A stretch of DNA of 64,000 bases, from positions 186,001 to 250,000 of the forward strand of contig NW_027327642.1 in NCBI RefSeq assembly GCF_047675955.1, written 5' to 3'. Positions 24,521-37,289 of this stretch are shown here, one piece after another; the stretch's first letter is position 1; every line of letters starts with the position of its first letter. This stretch comes from Chlorocebus sabaeus (lineage: Eukaryota > Chordata > Mammalia > Primates > Cercopithecidae). A program made the translations under genes and the position numbers. Below the pieces are notes generated by a model that searched no databases, was not told the DNA's origin, and saw only the letters and a list, made by a program, of their open reading frames with translations.

Positions 24521-25220
24521 CCCGTAGAGGGCTATGGTGAAAAAGGAAATATCTTCCGTTCAAAACTGGAAAGAAGCTTTCTGAGAAACTGCGCTGTGTA
24601 CTGTTAATTCATCTCACAGAGTTACATCTTTCCCTTCAAGAAGCCTTTCGCTAAGGCTGTTTTTGTGGAATTGGCAAAGGGATATTTGGAAGGCCACAGA
24701 GAGCTATGGTGAAAAAGGAAATATCTTCCGTTCAGAACTGAAAAGAAGCTTTCTGAGAAACTTCTCTGTGTTCTGTTAATTCATCTCACAGAGTTACATC
24801 TTTCCCTTCAGGAAGCTTTTCGCTAAGGCTGTTCTTGTGGAATTGGCAAAGGGATATTTGGAAGCCCACAGAGGGCTATGGTGAAAAAGGAAATATCTTC
24901 CGTTCAGAACTGGAAAGAAACTTTCTGAGAAACTGCTCGGTGCTCTGTTAATTCATCTCACAGAGTTACATCTTTCCCTTCAAAAGCCTTTCGCTAAGGC
25001 TGTTCTTGTGGAATTGGCAAAGGGATATTTGGAAGCCCTTAGAGGGCTATGGTGAAAAAGGAAGTATCTTCCGTTTAAAACTGGAAAGAAGCTTTCTGAG
25101 AAACTGCTCTGTGTTCTCTTAATTCATCTCACAGAGTTACATCTTTCCCTTCAGGAAGCCTTTCGCTAAGGCTGTTCTTGTGGAATTGGCAAAGGGATAT
25201 TTGGAAGCCCACAGAGGGCT
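24521..25220 (+). repeat. Shared module X in HOR copy 3
   Basis: Equivalent of 8,536-9,235 at +15,985, with all markers in order. The adjoining monomer has a private gaatctttcag near 25,260. Confidence 0.85.
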
Positions 25221-26583
25221 ATGGTGAAAAATGAAATATCTTCCGTTCAAAACTGGAAAGAATCTTTCAGAGAAACTGCTCTGTGTTCTGTTAATTCATC
25301 TCACAGAGTTACATCTTTCCCTTCAAGAAGCCTTTCGCTAAGGCTGTTCTTGTGGAATTTGCAAAGGGATATTTGGAAGCCCATAGAGGGCTATGTTAAA
25401 GAAGGAAATATCTTCCGTTCAAAACTGGAAAGAAGCTTTCTGAGAAACTGCTCTGTGTTCTGTTAATTCATCTCACAGAGTAACATCTTTCCCTTCAAGA
25501 AGCCTTTCGCTAAGACTGTTCCTGTGGAATTGGCAAAGGGATATTTGGAAGGCCACAGAGAGCTATGGTGAAAAAGGAAATATATTCCGTTCAGAACTGG
25601 AAAGAAGCTTTCTGAGAAACTGCTCTGTGTTCTGTTAATTCATCTCACAGAGTTACATCCTTCCCTTCAAGAAGCCTTTCGCTAAGGCTGTTCTTGTGGA
25701 ATTGGTAAAGGGATATTTGGAAGCCCATAGACGTTTACGGTGAAACTGGAAATACTTCCGTTCAAAACTGGAAAGAAGCTTTCTGAGAAACTGCTCTGTG
25801 TTCTCTTAATTCAACTCACAGAGTTACATCTTTCCCTTCAAGAAGCCTTTCGCTAAGACTGTTCCTGTGGAATTGGCAAAGGGATATTTGGAAGCCCATG
25901 GAGGACTACGGTGAAAAAGGAAATATCTTCCGTTCAAAACTGGAAAGAAGCTTTCTGAGAAACTGCTCTGTGTTTCTGTTAATTCATCTCACAGAGTTAC
26001 ATATTTCCCTTCAAGAAACCTTTCGCTAAAGCAGTTCTTGTGGAATTGGCAAAGGGATATTTGGAAGCCCATAGAGGGCTATGGTGAAAATGAAATATCT
26101 TCCGTTCAAAACTGGAAAGAAGCTTTCTGAGAAACTGCTGTGTGTTTTTTTAATTCATCTCACAAAGTTACATCTTTCCCTTCAAGAAACCTTTCGCTAA
26201 GGCTCTTCTTGTGGAATTGACAAAGGGATATTTGGAAGCCCATAGAGGGCTATGGTGAAACAGGAAATACTTCCGTTCGAAACTGGAAAGAAGCTTTCTG
26301 AGAAACTGCTCTGTGTTCTGTTAATTCATCTCACAGAGTTACATCTTTCCCTTCATGAAGCCTTTCGCTAAGGGTGTTCTTGTGGAATTGGCAAAGGGAT
26401 ATTTGGAAGCCCATAGTGGGCTATGGTGAAACAGGAAATATCTTCCGTTCAAAACTGGAAAGAAGCTTTCTGAGAAACTGCTCTGTGTTCTCTTAATTCA
26501 TCTCACAGAGTTACATCTTTCCCTTCAGGAAGCCTTTCGCTAAGGCTGTTCTTGTGGAATTGGCAAAGGGATATTTGGAAGCC

Positions 26584-26597
26584 CATAGAATTCTATG
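26584..26597. other. 14-bp palindrome (HOR copy 4)
   Basis: Equivalent of 630-643, unchanged; 6,531 bp from the copy-3 site. Confidence 0.85.
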
Positions 26598-27302
26598 TTG
26601 AAAAAGGATATATCTTCCGTTCAAAACTGGAAAGAAGCTTTCTGAGAAACTGCTCTGTGTTCTCTTAATTCATCTCGCAGAGTTATATCTTTCCCTTCAG
26701 GAAGCCTTTCGCTAAGGCTGTTCTTGTGGAATTGGCAAAGGGATATTTGAAAGCCCATAGAGGGCTATGGTGAAACTGGAAACATCTTCCGTTCAAAACC
26801 GGAAAGAAGATTTCTGAGAAACTGCTCTGTGTAATGTTAATTCATCTCACAGAGTTACATCTTTCCCTTCAGGAATCCTTTCGCTAAGGCTGTTCTTGTG
26901 GAATTGGCAAAGGGATATTTGGAAGCCCATAGAGGGCTATGGTGAAAAAGGAAATATCTTCCGTTCAAAACTGGAAAGAAGCTTTCTGAGAAACTGCTGT
27001 GTGTTCTCTTAATTCATCACACAAAGTTACATCTTTCCCTTCAAGAAGCCTTTCGCTAAGGCTGTTCTTGTGGAATTGGCAAAGGGATATTTGGAAGCCA
27101 ATAGAGGGCTATGGTGAAACAGGAAATATCTTCCGTTCAAAACTGGAAAGAAGCTTTCAGAGAAACTGCTCTGTGTTCTGTTAATTCATCTCACAGGGTT
27201 ACATCTTTCCCTTCAAGAAGCCTTTCGCTAAGGCTGTTCTTGTGGAATTGGCAAAGGGATATTTGGAAGCCCATAGAGGTCTATGGTGAAAAAGGAAATA
27301 TC

Positions 27303-27319
27303 TTCCGTTCAAAACGGGA
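27303..27319 (+). promoter_or_regulatory. Near-CENP-B box (HOR copy 4, site 1)
   Basis: Equivalent of 1,349 in copy 4, unchanged. Confidence 0.45.
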
Positions 27320-27646
27320 AAGAAGCTTTCTGAGAAACTGCTCTGTGTTCTATTAATTCATCTCACAGAGTTACATCTTTCCCTTCAGGAAGCCTTTCGA
27401 TAAGGCTGTTCTTGTGGAATTGGCAAAAGGATATTTGAAAGCCCATAGAGGGCTATGGTGAAAAAGGAAATATCTTCCGTTCAAAACTGGAAAGAAGCTT
27501 TCTGAGGAACTTCTCTGTATTCTGTTAATTCATCTCACAGAGTTACATCGTTCCCTTCAGGAAGCCTTTCGCTAAGGCTGTTCTTGTGGAATTTGCAAAG
27601 GGATATTTGAAAGCCCATAGAGGGCTATGGTGAAAAAGGAAATATC

Positions 27647-27663
27647 TTCCGTTCAAAACGGGA
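27647..27663 (+). promoter_or_regulatory. Near-CENP-B box (HOR copy 4, site 2)
   Basis: Equivalent of 1,693 in copy 4, unchanged. Confidence 0.45.
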
Positions 27664-29537
27664 AAGAAGCTTTCTGAGAATCTGCTCTGTGTTCTGTTAA
27701 TTCATCACACAGAGTTACATCTTTCCCTTCAAGAAGCCTTTCGCTAATGCTGTTCCTGTGGAATTGGCAAAGGGATATTTGGAAGCCCATAGAGGGCTAT
27801 GGTGAATAAGAAAATATCTTCCGTTCAGAACTGGAAAGAAGCTTTCTGAGAAACTGCTCTGTGTTCTGATAATTCATCTCACAGAGTTACATCTTTCCCT
27901 TCAAGAAGCCTTTCGCTAAGTCTGTTCTTGTGGAATTGGCAAAGGGATATTTGGAAGCCCATACAGGGCTATGGTGAAAAAGGAAATATCTTCCGTTAAA
28001 AACTAGAAAGAAGCTTTCTGAGAAACTACTCTGTGTTCTGTTAATTCATCTCACAGAGTTACATCTTTCCCTTCAGGAATCCTTTCTCTAAGGCTGTTCT
28101 TGTGGAATTGGCAAAGGGATATTTGGAGCCCATACAGGGCTATGGTGAAAAAGGAAATATCTTCCGTTCAAAACTGGAAAGAAGCTTTCTGAGAAACTGC
28201 TCTGTGTTCTCTTAATTCATCTCACAAAGTTACATTTTTCCCTTAAGGAAGCCTTTCGCTGAGGCTGTTCTTGTGGAATTGGCACAGGGATATTTGGAAG
28301 CCCATAGACGGCAATGGTGAAAAAGGAAATGTCTTCCGTTCAAAACTGGAAAGAAGCTTTCTGAGAAACTGCTCTGTGTTCTCTTAATTCATCTCACAGA
28401 GTTACATCTTTCCCTTCAAGAAACCTTTCGCTAAAGCTGTTCTTGTGGAATTGGCAAAGGGATATTTGGAAGCCCATAGAGGGCTATGGTGAAACAGGAA
28501 ATATCTTCCGTTCAAAACTGGAAAGAAGCTTTCAGAGAAACTGCTCTGTGTTCTGTTAATTCATCTCACAGAGTTACATCTTTCCCTTCCGGAATCCTTT
28601 CGCTAAGACTGTTCTTCTGGAATTGGAAAAGGGATATTTGGAAGCCCATAGAGGGCTATGGTGAAAAAGGAAATATCTTCCGTTCAAAACTGGAAAGAAG
28701 CTTTCTGAGAAACTGCTGTGTGTTCTCTTAATTCATCTCACAAACTTACATCTTTCCCTTCAAGAAGCCTTTCGCTAAGGCTGTTCTTGTGGAATTGGCA
28801 AAGGGATATTTGGAAGCCCTTAGAGGGCTATGGTGAAACAGGAAATATCTTCCGTTCAAAACTGGAAAGAAGCTTTCAGAGAATCGGCTCTTTGTTCTGT
28901 TAATTCATCTCACAGAGTTACATCTTTCCCTTCAAGAAGCCTTTCGCTAAGGCTCCTCTTGTGGAATTGGCAAAGGGATATTTGGAAGCCCATAGAGGGC
29001 TATGGTGAAACTGGAAACATCTTCCGTTCAAAACCGGAAAGAAGATTTCTGAGAAACTGCTCTGTGTAATGTTAATTCATCTCACAGAGTTACATCTTTC
29101 CCTTCAGGAATCCTTTCGCTAAGGCTGTTCTTGTGGAATTGGCAAAGGGATATTTGGAAGCCCATAGAGGGCTATGGTGAAAAAGGAAATATCTTCCGTT
29201 CAAAACTGGAAAGAAGCTTTCTGAGAAACTGCTGTGTGTTCTCTTAATTCATCTCACAAAGTTACATCTTTCCCTTCAAGAAGCCTTTCGCTAAGGCTGT
29301 TCTTGTGGAATTGGCAAAGGGATATTTGGAAGCCAATAGAGGGCTATGGTGAAACAGGAAATATCTTCCGTTCAAAACTGGAAAGAAGCTTTCAGAGAAA
29401 CTGCTCTGTGTTCTGTTAATTCATCTCACAGGGTTACATCTTTCCCTTCAAGAAGCCTTTCGCTAAGGCTGTTCTTGTGGAATTGGCAAAGGGATATTTG
29501 GAAGCCCATAGAGGTCTATGGTGAAAAAGGAAATATC

Positions 29538-29554
29538 TTCCGTTCAAAACGGGA
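29538..29554 (+). promoter_or_regulatory. Near-CENP-B box (HOR copy 4, site 3)
   Basis: Equivalent of 3,584 in copy 4, unchanged. Confidence 0.45.
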
Positions 29555-29881
29555 AAGAAGCTTTCTGAGAAACTGCTCTGTGTTCTATTAATTCATCTCA
29601 CAGAGTTACATCTTTCCCTTCAGGAAGCCTTTCGATAAGGCTGTTCTTGTGGAGTTGGCAAAAGGATATTTGAAAGCCCATAGAGGGCTATGGTGAAAAA
29701 GGAAATATCTTCCGTTCAAAACTGGAAAGAAGCTTTCTGAGGAACTTCTCTGTATTCTGTTAATTCATCTCACAGAGTTACATCGTTCCCTTCAGGAAGC
29801 CTTTCGCTAAGGCTGTTCTTGTGGAATTTGCAAAGGGATATTTGAAAGCCCATAGAGGGCTATGGTGAAAAAGGAAATATC

Positions 29882-29898
29882 TTCCGTTCAAAACGGGA
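29882..29898 (+). promoter_or_regulatory. Near-CENP-B box (HOR copy 4, site 4)
   Basis: Equivalent of 3,928 in copy 4, unchanged. Confidence 0.45.
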
Positions 29899-32610
29899 AA
29901 GAAGCTTTCTGAGAATCTGCTCTGTGTTCTGTTAATTCATCACACAGAGTTACATCTTTCCCTTCAAGAAGCCTTTCGCTAATGCTGTTCCTGTGGAATT
30001 GGCAAAGGGATATTTGGAAGCCCATAGAGGGCTATGGTGAATAAGAAAATATCTTCCGTTCAGAACTGGAAAGAAGCTTTCTGAGAAACTGCTCTGTGTT
30101 CTGATAATTCATCTCACAGAGTTACATCTTTCCCTTCAAGAAGCCTTTCGCTAAGTCTGTTCTTGTGGAATTGGCAAAGGGATATTTGGAAGCCCATACA
30201 GGGCTATGGTGAAAAAGGAAATATCTTCCGTTAAAAACTAGAAAGAAGCTTTCTGAGAAACTACTCTGTGTTCTGTTAATTCATCTCACAGAGTTACATC
30301 TTTCCCTTCAGGAATCCTTTCTCTAAGGCTGTTCTTGTGGAATTGGCAAAGGGATATTTGGAGCCCATACAGGGCTATGGTGAAAAAGGAAATATCTTCC
30401 GTTCAAAACTGGAAAGAAGCTTTCTGAGAAACTGCTCTGTGTTCTCTTAATTCATCTCACAAAGTTACATTTTTCCCTTAAGGAAGCCTTTCGCTGAGGC
30501 TGTTCTTGTGGAATTGGCACAGGGATATTTGGAAGCCCATAGACGGCAATGGTGAAAAAGGAAATATCTTCCGTTCAAAACTGGAAAGAAGCTTTCTGAG
30601 AAACTGCTCTGTGTTCTCTTAATTCATCTCACAGAGTTACATCTTTCCCTTCAAGAAACCTTTCGCTAAAGCTGTTCTTGTGGAATTGGCAAAGGGATAT
30701 TTGGAAGCCCATAGAGGGCTATGGTGAAACAGGAAATATCTTCCGTTCAAAACTGGAAAGAAGCTTTCAGAGAAACTGCTCTGTGTTCTGTTAATTCATC
30801 TCACAGAGTTACATCTTTCCCTTCCGGAATCCTTTCGCTAAGACTGTTCTTCTGGAATTGGAAAAGGGATATTTGGAAGCCCATAGAGGGCTATGGTGAA
30901 AAAGGAAATATCTTCCGTTCAAAACTGGAAAGAAGCTTTCTGAGAAACTGCTGTGTGTTCTCTTAATTCATCTCACAAACTTACATCTTTCCCTTCAAGA
31001 AGCCTTTCGCTAAGGCTGTTCTTGTGGAATTGGCAAAGGGATATTTGGAAGCCCTTAGAGGGCTATGGTGAAACAGGAAATATCTTCCGTTCAAAACTGG
31101 AAAGAAGCTTTCAGAGAATCTGCTCTTTGTTCTGTTAATTCATCTCACAGAGTTACATCTTTCCCTTCAAGAAGCCTTTCGCTAAGGCTCCTCTTGTGGA
31201 ATTGGCAAAGGGATATTTGGAAGCCCATAGAGGGCTATGGTGAAAAAGGAAATATCTTCCGTTCAAAACTGGAAAGAAGCTTTCTGAGTAACTGCTCTGT
31301 GTTCTGTTAATTCATCTCACAGAGTTACATCTTTCCCTTCAAGAAGCTTTTCGCTAAGGCTGTTCTTGTGGAATTGGCAAAGGGATATTTGGAAGGCCAC
31401 AGAGAGCTGTGGTGAAAAAGGAATTATCTTCCGTTCAGAACTGGAAAGAAGCTTTCTGAGAAACTTCTCTGTGTTCTGTTAATTCATTTCACAGAGTTAC
31501 ATCTTTCCCTTCAAGAAGCCTTTCGCTAACGCTGTTCTTGTGGAATTGGCAAAGGGATATTTGGAAGCCCTTAGAAGGCTATGTTGAAAAAGGAAATATC
31601 TTCCGTTGAAAACTGGAAAGAAGCTTTCTGAGCAACTGCTCTGTGTTCTGTCAATTCATCTCACAGAGTTACATCTTTCCCTTCAAGAAGCTTTTCGCTA
31701 AGGCTGTTCTTGTGGAATTGGCAAAGGAACATTTGGAAGCCCATAGAGGGCTATGGTGAAAAAGGAAATATCTTCCGTTCAAAACTGGAAAGAAGCTTTC
31801 TGAGAAACTGCTCTGTGTTCTGTTAATTCATCTCACAGAGTTACATCTTTCCCTTCAAGAAGCCTTTCGCCAAGTCTGTTCTTGTGGAATTGGCAAAAAG
31901 ATATTTGGAAGCCCATAGAGGGCTATGGTGAAACAGGAAATATCTTCCGTTCAAAACTGGAAAGAAGCTTTCAGAGAAACTGTTCTGTGTTCTGTTAATT
32001 CATCTCACAGAGTTACATCTTTCCCTTCAGGAAGCCTTTCGCTTAGGCTGTTCTTGTGGATTTAGCAAAGGGATATTTGGAAGCCCATAGAGGGCTATGG
32101 TGAAAAAGGAAATATCTTCCGTTCAAAACTGGAAAGAAGCTTTCTGAGAACCTGCTCTGTGTTCTGTTAATTCATCTCACAGAGTTACATCTTTCCCTTC
32201 AAGAACCCTTTCGCTAAGGCTGTTCTTGTGGAATTGGCAAAGGGATATTTGGAAGGCCACAGAGAGCTATGGTGAAAAAGGAAATATCTTCCGTTCAGAC
32301 CTTTAAAGAAGCTTTCTGAGAAACTTCTCTGTGTTCTGTTAATGCATTTCACAGAGTTACATCTTTCCCTTCAGGAAGCCTTTCGCTAAGGCTGTTCTTG
32401 TGGAATTGGCAAAGGGATATTTGGAAGCCCATAGAAGGCTATGTTGAAAAAGGAAATATCTTCCGTTCAAAACTGGAAAGAAGCTTTCTGAGAAACTGCT
32501 CTGTGTCCTGTTAATTCATCTCACAGCGTTACATATTTCCCTTCAAGAAGCCTTTCGCTAAGTCTGTTCTTGTGGAATTGGCAAAGGGATATTTGGAAGC
32601 CCATAGAGGG

Positions 32611-32627
32611 CTTCGGTGAAAAAGGAA
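32611..32627 (+). promoter_or_regulatory. A box shifted toward a CENP-B box (HOR copy 4)
   Basis: Equivalent of 6,657, unchanged. The copy-5 counterpart was lost at the 41,876-41,894 junction. Confidence 0.4.
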
Positions 32628-34489
32628 ATATCTTCCGTTCAAAACTGGAAAGAAGCTTTCTGAGAAACTGCTCTGTGTTCTGTTAATTCATCTCACAGAG
32701 TTACATCTTTCACTTCAGGAATCCTTTCGCTAAGGCTGTTCTTGTGGAATTGGCAAAGGGATATTTGGAAGCCCATAGAGGGCTATGGTGAAAAAGGAAA
32801 TATCTTCCGTTCAAAACTGGAAAGAAGCTTTCTGGGAAACTGCTGTGTGTTCTCTTAATTCATCTCACAAAGTTACATCTTTCCCTTCAAGAAGCCATTC
32901 GCTAAGGCTGTTCTTGTGGAATTGGCAAAGGGATATTTGGAAGCCCATAGAGGGCTATGGTGAAAAAGGAAATTTCTTCCGTACAAAACTGGAAAGAAGC
33001 TTTCTGAGAAACTGCTCTGTGTTCTGTTAATTCATCTCACAGAGTTACATCTTTCCCTTCAAGAAGCCTTTCGCTAAGGCTGTTCTTGTGGAATTTGCAA
33101 AAGGATATTTGGAAGCCCATAGAGGGCTATGGTGAAACAGGAAATATCTTCCATTCAAACTGGAAAGAAGCTTTCTGAGAAACTGCTCTGTGTTCTCTTA
33201 ATTCATCTCACAGAGTTACATCTTTCCCTTCAAGAAGCCTTTCGCTAAGGCTCTTCTTGTGGAATTGGCAAAGGGATATTAGGAAGCCCATAGAGGGCTA
33301 TGGTGAAAAAGGAAATATCTTCCGTTCGAAACTGGAAAGAAGCTTTCTGAGAAACTGCTCTGTGTTCTGTTAATTCAACTCACCGAGTTACATCTTTCCC
33401 TTAAGAAGCCTTTCGCTATGGCTGTTCTTGCGGAATTGGCAAAGGGATATTTGGAAGCCCATAGAGGGCTATGGTGAAAAAGGAAATATCTTCCGTTCAA
33501 AACTGGAAAGAAGCTTTCTGAGAAACTGCTCTGTGTTCTGTTAATTCATCTCACAGAGTTACATCTTTCCCTTCAGGAAGCCTTTCGCTAAGGCTGTTCT
33601 TGTGGAATTGGCCAAGGGATATTTGGAAGCCCATAGAGGGCTATGGTGAAAAAGGAAATATCTTCCGTTCAAAACTGGAAAGAAGCTTTCTGAGAAACTC
33701 CTCTGTGTTCTGTTAATTCATCTCACAGAGTTACATCTTTCCCTTCAAGAAGCCTTTCGCTAAGGCTGTTCTTGTGGAATTGGCAAAGGGATATTTGGAA
33801 GCCCGTAGAGGGCTATGGTGAAAAAGGAAATATCTTCCGTTCAAAACTGGAAAGAAACTTTCTGAGAAACTGCTCTGTGTTCTGTTAATTCATCTCACAG
33901 AGTTACATCTTTCCCTTCAAGAAGCCTTTCGCTAAGGCTGTTCTTGTGGAATTGGCAAAGGGATATTTGGAAGGCCACAGAGAGCTATGGTGAAAAAGGA
34001 AATATCTTCCGTTCAGAACTGGAAAGAACCATTCTGAGAAACTGCTCTGTGTTCTGTTAATTCATCTCACAGAGTTACATCTTTCCCTTCAGAAAACCTT
34101 TCGCTAAGGCTGTTCTTGTGGAATTGGCAAAGGGATATTTGGAAGCCCATAGAGGGCTATGGTGAAAAAGGAAATAACTTCCGTTCAAAACTGGAAAGAA
34201 GCATTCTGAGAAACTGCTGTGTGTTCTCTTAATTCATCTCACAAAGTTACATCTTTCTCTTCAAGAAGCCTTTCGCTAAGGCTGTTCTTGTGGAATTGGC
34301 AAAGGGATATTTGGAAGCCCATAGAGGACTATTGTGAAACAGGAAATATCTTCCGTTCAAAACTGGAAAGAAGCTTTCAGAGAAACTGCTCTGTGTTCTG
34401 TTAATTCATCTCACAGAGGGACATCTTTCCCTTCAAGAAGCCTTTCGCTAAGGCTGTTCTTGTGGAATTGGCAAAGGGATATTTGGAAG

Positions 34490-35189
34490 CCCGTAGAGGG
34501 CTATGGTGAAAAAGGAAATATCTTCCGTTCAAAACTGGAAAGAAGCTTTCTGAGAAACTGCGCTGTGTACTGTTAATTCATCTCACAGAGTTACATCTTT
34601 CCCTTCAAGAAGCCTTTCGCTAAGGCTGTTTTTGTGGAATTGGCAAAGGGATATTTGGAAGGCCACAGAGAGCTATGGTGAAAAAGGAAATATCTTCCGT
34701 TCAGAACTGAAAAGAAGCTTTCTGAGAAACTTCTCTGTGTTCTGTTAATTCATCTCACAGAGTTACATCTTTCCCTTCAGGAAGCTTTTCGCTAAGGCTG
34801 TTCTTGTGGAATTGGCAAAGGGATGTTTGGAAGCCCACAGAGGGCTATGGTGAAAAAGGAAATATCTTCCGTTCAGAACTGGAAAGAAACTTTCTGAGAA
34901 ACTGCTCGGTGCTCTGTTAATTCATCTCACAGAGTTACATCTTTCCCTTCAAAAGCCTTTCGCTAAGGCTGTTCTTGTGGAATTGGCAAAGGGATATTTG
35001 GAAGCCCTTAGAGGGCTATGGTGAAAAAGGAAGTATCTTCCGTTTAAAACTGGAAAGAAGCTTTCTGAGAAACTGCTCTGTGTTCTCTTAATTCATCTCA
35101 CAGAGTTACATCTTTCCCTTCAGGAAGCCTTTCGCTAAGGCTGTTCTTGTGGAATTGGCAAAGGGATATTTGGAAGCCCACAGAGGGCT
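34490..35189 (+). repeat. Shared module X in HOR copy 4
   Basis: Equivalent of 8,536-9,235 at +25,954, with a private gggatgtttgg near 34,820. Confidence 0.85.
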
Positions 35190-35451
35190 ATGGTGAAAAA
35201 TGAAATATCTTCCGTTCAAAACTGGAAAGAAGCTTTCAGAGAAACTGCTCTGTGTTCTGTTAATTCATCTCACAGAGTTACATCTTTCCCTTCAAGAAGC
35301 CTTTCGCTAAGGCTGTTCTTGTGGAATTTGCAAAGGGATATTTGGAAGCCCATAGAGGGCTATGTTAAAGAAGGAAATATCTTCCGTTCAAAACTGGAAA
35401 GAAGCTTTCTGAGAAACTGCTCTGTGTTCTGTTAATTCATCTCACAGAGTA

Positions 35452-35520
35452 ACATCTTTCCCTTCAAGAAGCCTTTCGCTAAGACTGTTCCTGTGGAATT
35501 GGCAAAGGGATATTTGGAAG
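35452..35520 (+). other. Unequal-exchange junction, loss of 2 monomers (343 bp)
   Basis: The left marker is gagtaacatc (35,450), the right marker cccatggagg (35,521). Both parents share the rare aagactgttcctg in the interval. Confidence 0.85.
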
Positions 35521-36209
35521 CCCATGGAGGACTACGGTGAAAAAGGAAATATCTTCCGTTCAAAACTGGAAAGAAGCTTTCTGAGAAACTGCTCTGTGTT
35601 TCTGTTAATTCATCTCACAGAGTTACATATTTCCCTTCAAGAAACCTTTCGCTAAAGCAGTTCTTGTGGAATTGGCAAAGGGATATTTGGAAGCCCATAG
35701 AGGGCTATGGTGAAAATGAAATATCTTCCGTTCAAAACTGGAAAGAAGCTTTCTGAGAAACTGCTGTGTGTTTTTTTAATTCATCTCACAAAGTTACATC
35801 TTTCCCTTCAAGAAACCTTTCGCTAAGGCTCTTCTTGTGGAATTGACAAAGGGATATTTGGAAGCCCATAGAGGGCTATGGTGAAACAGGAAATACTTCC
35901 GTTCGAAACTGGAAAGAAGCTTTCTGAGAAACTGCTCTGTGTTCTGTTAATTCATCTCACAGAGTTACATCTTTCCCTTCAAGAAGCCTTTCGCTAAGGG
36001 TGTTCTTGTGGAATTGGCAAAGGGATATTTGGAAGCCCATAGTGGGCTATGGTGAAACAGGAAATATCTTCCGTTCAAAACTGGAAAGAAGCTTTCTGAG
36101 AAACTGCTCTGTGTTCTCTTAATTCATCTCACAGAGTTACATCTTTCCCTTCAGGAAGCCTTTCGCTAAGGCTGTTCTTGTGGAATTGGCAAAGGGATAT
36201 TTGGAAGCC

Positions 36210-36223
36210 CATAGAATTCTATG
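36210..36223. other. 14-bp palindrome (HOR copy 5)
   Basis: Equivalent of 630-643, unchanged; 9,626 bp from the copy-4 site. Confidence 0.85.
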
Positions 36224-36928
36224 TTGAAAAAGGATATATCTTCCGTTCAAAACTGGAAAGAAGCTTTCTGAGAAACTGCTCTGTGTTCTCTTAATTCATC
36301 TCGCAGAGTTATATCTTTCCCTTCAGGAAGCCTTTCGCTAAGGCTGTTCTTGTGGAATTGGCAAAGGGATATTTGAAAGCCCATAGAGGGCTATGGTGAA
36401 ACTGGAAACATCTTCCGTTCAAAACCGGAAAGAAGATTTCTGAGAAACTGCTCTGTGTAATGTTAATTCATCTCACAGAGTTACATCTTTCCCTTCAGGA
36501 ATCCTTTCGCTAAGGCTGTTCTTGTGGAATTGGCAAAGGGATATTTGGAAGCCCATAGAGGGCTATGGTGAAAAAGGAAATATCTTCCGTTCAAAACTGG
36601 AAAGAAGCTTTCTGAGAAACTGCTGTGTGTTCTCTTAATTCATCACACAAAGTTACATCTTTCCCTTCAAGAAGCCTTTCGCTAAGGCTGTTCTTGTGGA
36701 ATTGGCAAAGGGATATTTGGAAGCCAATAGAGGGCTATGGTGAAACAGGAAATATCTTCCGTTCAAAACTGGAAAGAAGCTTTCAGAGAAACTGCTCTGT
36801 GTTCTGTTAATTCATCTCACAGGGTTACATCTTTCCCTTCAAGAAGCCTTTCGCTAAGGCTGTTCTTGTGGAATTGGCAAAGGGATATTTGGAAGCCCAT
36901 AGAGGTCTATGGTGAAAAAGGAAATATC

Positions 36929-36945
36929 TTCCGTTCAAAACGGGA
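36929..36945 (+). promoter_or_regulatory. Near-CENP-B box (HOR copy 5, site 1)
   Basis: Equivalent of 1,349 in copy 5, unchanged. Confidence 0.45.
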
Positions 36946-37272
36946 AAGAAGCTTTCTGAGAAACTGCTCTGTGTTCTATTAATTCATCTCACAGAGTTAC
37001 ATCTTTCCCTTCAGGAAGCCTTTCGATAAGGCTGTTCTTGTGGAATTGGCAAAAGGATATTTGAAAGCCCATAGAGGGCTATGGTGAAAAAGGAAATATG
37101 TTCCGTTCAAAACTGGAAAGAAGCTTTCTGAGGAACTTCTCTGTATTCTGTTAATTCATCTCACAGAGTTACATCGTTCCCTTCAGGAAGCCTTTCGCTA
37201 AGGCTGTTCTTGTGGAATTTGCAAAGGGATATTTGAAAGCCCATAGAGGGCTATTGTTAAAAAAGAAATATC

Positions 37273-37289
37273 TTCCGTTCAAAACGGGA
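37273..37289 (+). promoter_or_regulatory. Near-CENP-B box (HOR copy 5, site 2)
   Basis: Equivalent of 1,693. The A box of the same monomer is altered (ctattgttaaaaaag), but this motif is intact. Confidence 0.45.

Larger units (their letters stand above)
19424..25954 (+). repeat. HOR copy 3, 6,531 bp, lacks 20 monomers
   Basis: It begins with the same gtgtttctgtt monomer as the other copies. It is collinear with copy 2 at +9,454 up to about 20,667 and then at +6,016, so 3,438 bp (20 monomers) are missing. The loss spans most of the first and part of the second 13-monomer block, so this is the only zone-1 copy with no near-CENP-B-box monomers. It carries the copy-2 sub-lineage variants (20,908; 20,993; 21,320; 21,598; 22,115). 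Unlike copy 2 it retains the module beginning at 24,521. Confidence 0.92.
26751..28985 (+). repeat. 13-monomer block, first copy (HOR copy 4)
   Basis: Equivalent of 797-3,031 at +25,954; the catcacac marker lies near 27,015. Confidence 0.86.
28986..31220 (+). repeat. 13-monomer block, second copy (HOR copy 4)
   Basis: Equivalent of 3,032-5,266 at +25,954; it has catctcac near 29,250 and ends with the ggctcctcttgtgg monomer. Confidence 0.86.
25955..35580 (+). repeat. HOR copy 4, 9,626 bp, lacks 2 monomers
   Basis: It is collinear with copy 1 at +25,954 through the whole unit until about 35,452, where 343 bp (two monomers) are lost just before the next unit starts. It has the complete 13-monomer duplication and the variants of the copy 1/4/5 sub-lineage, for example gagtaactgc at 31,287. 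Private substitutions include gaaatgtcttcc near 28,327, gaatcggctc near 28,882 and ggagttggc near 29,652. Confidence 0.92.
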
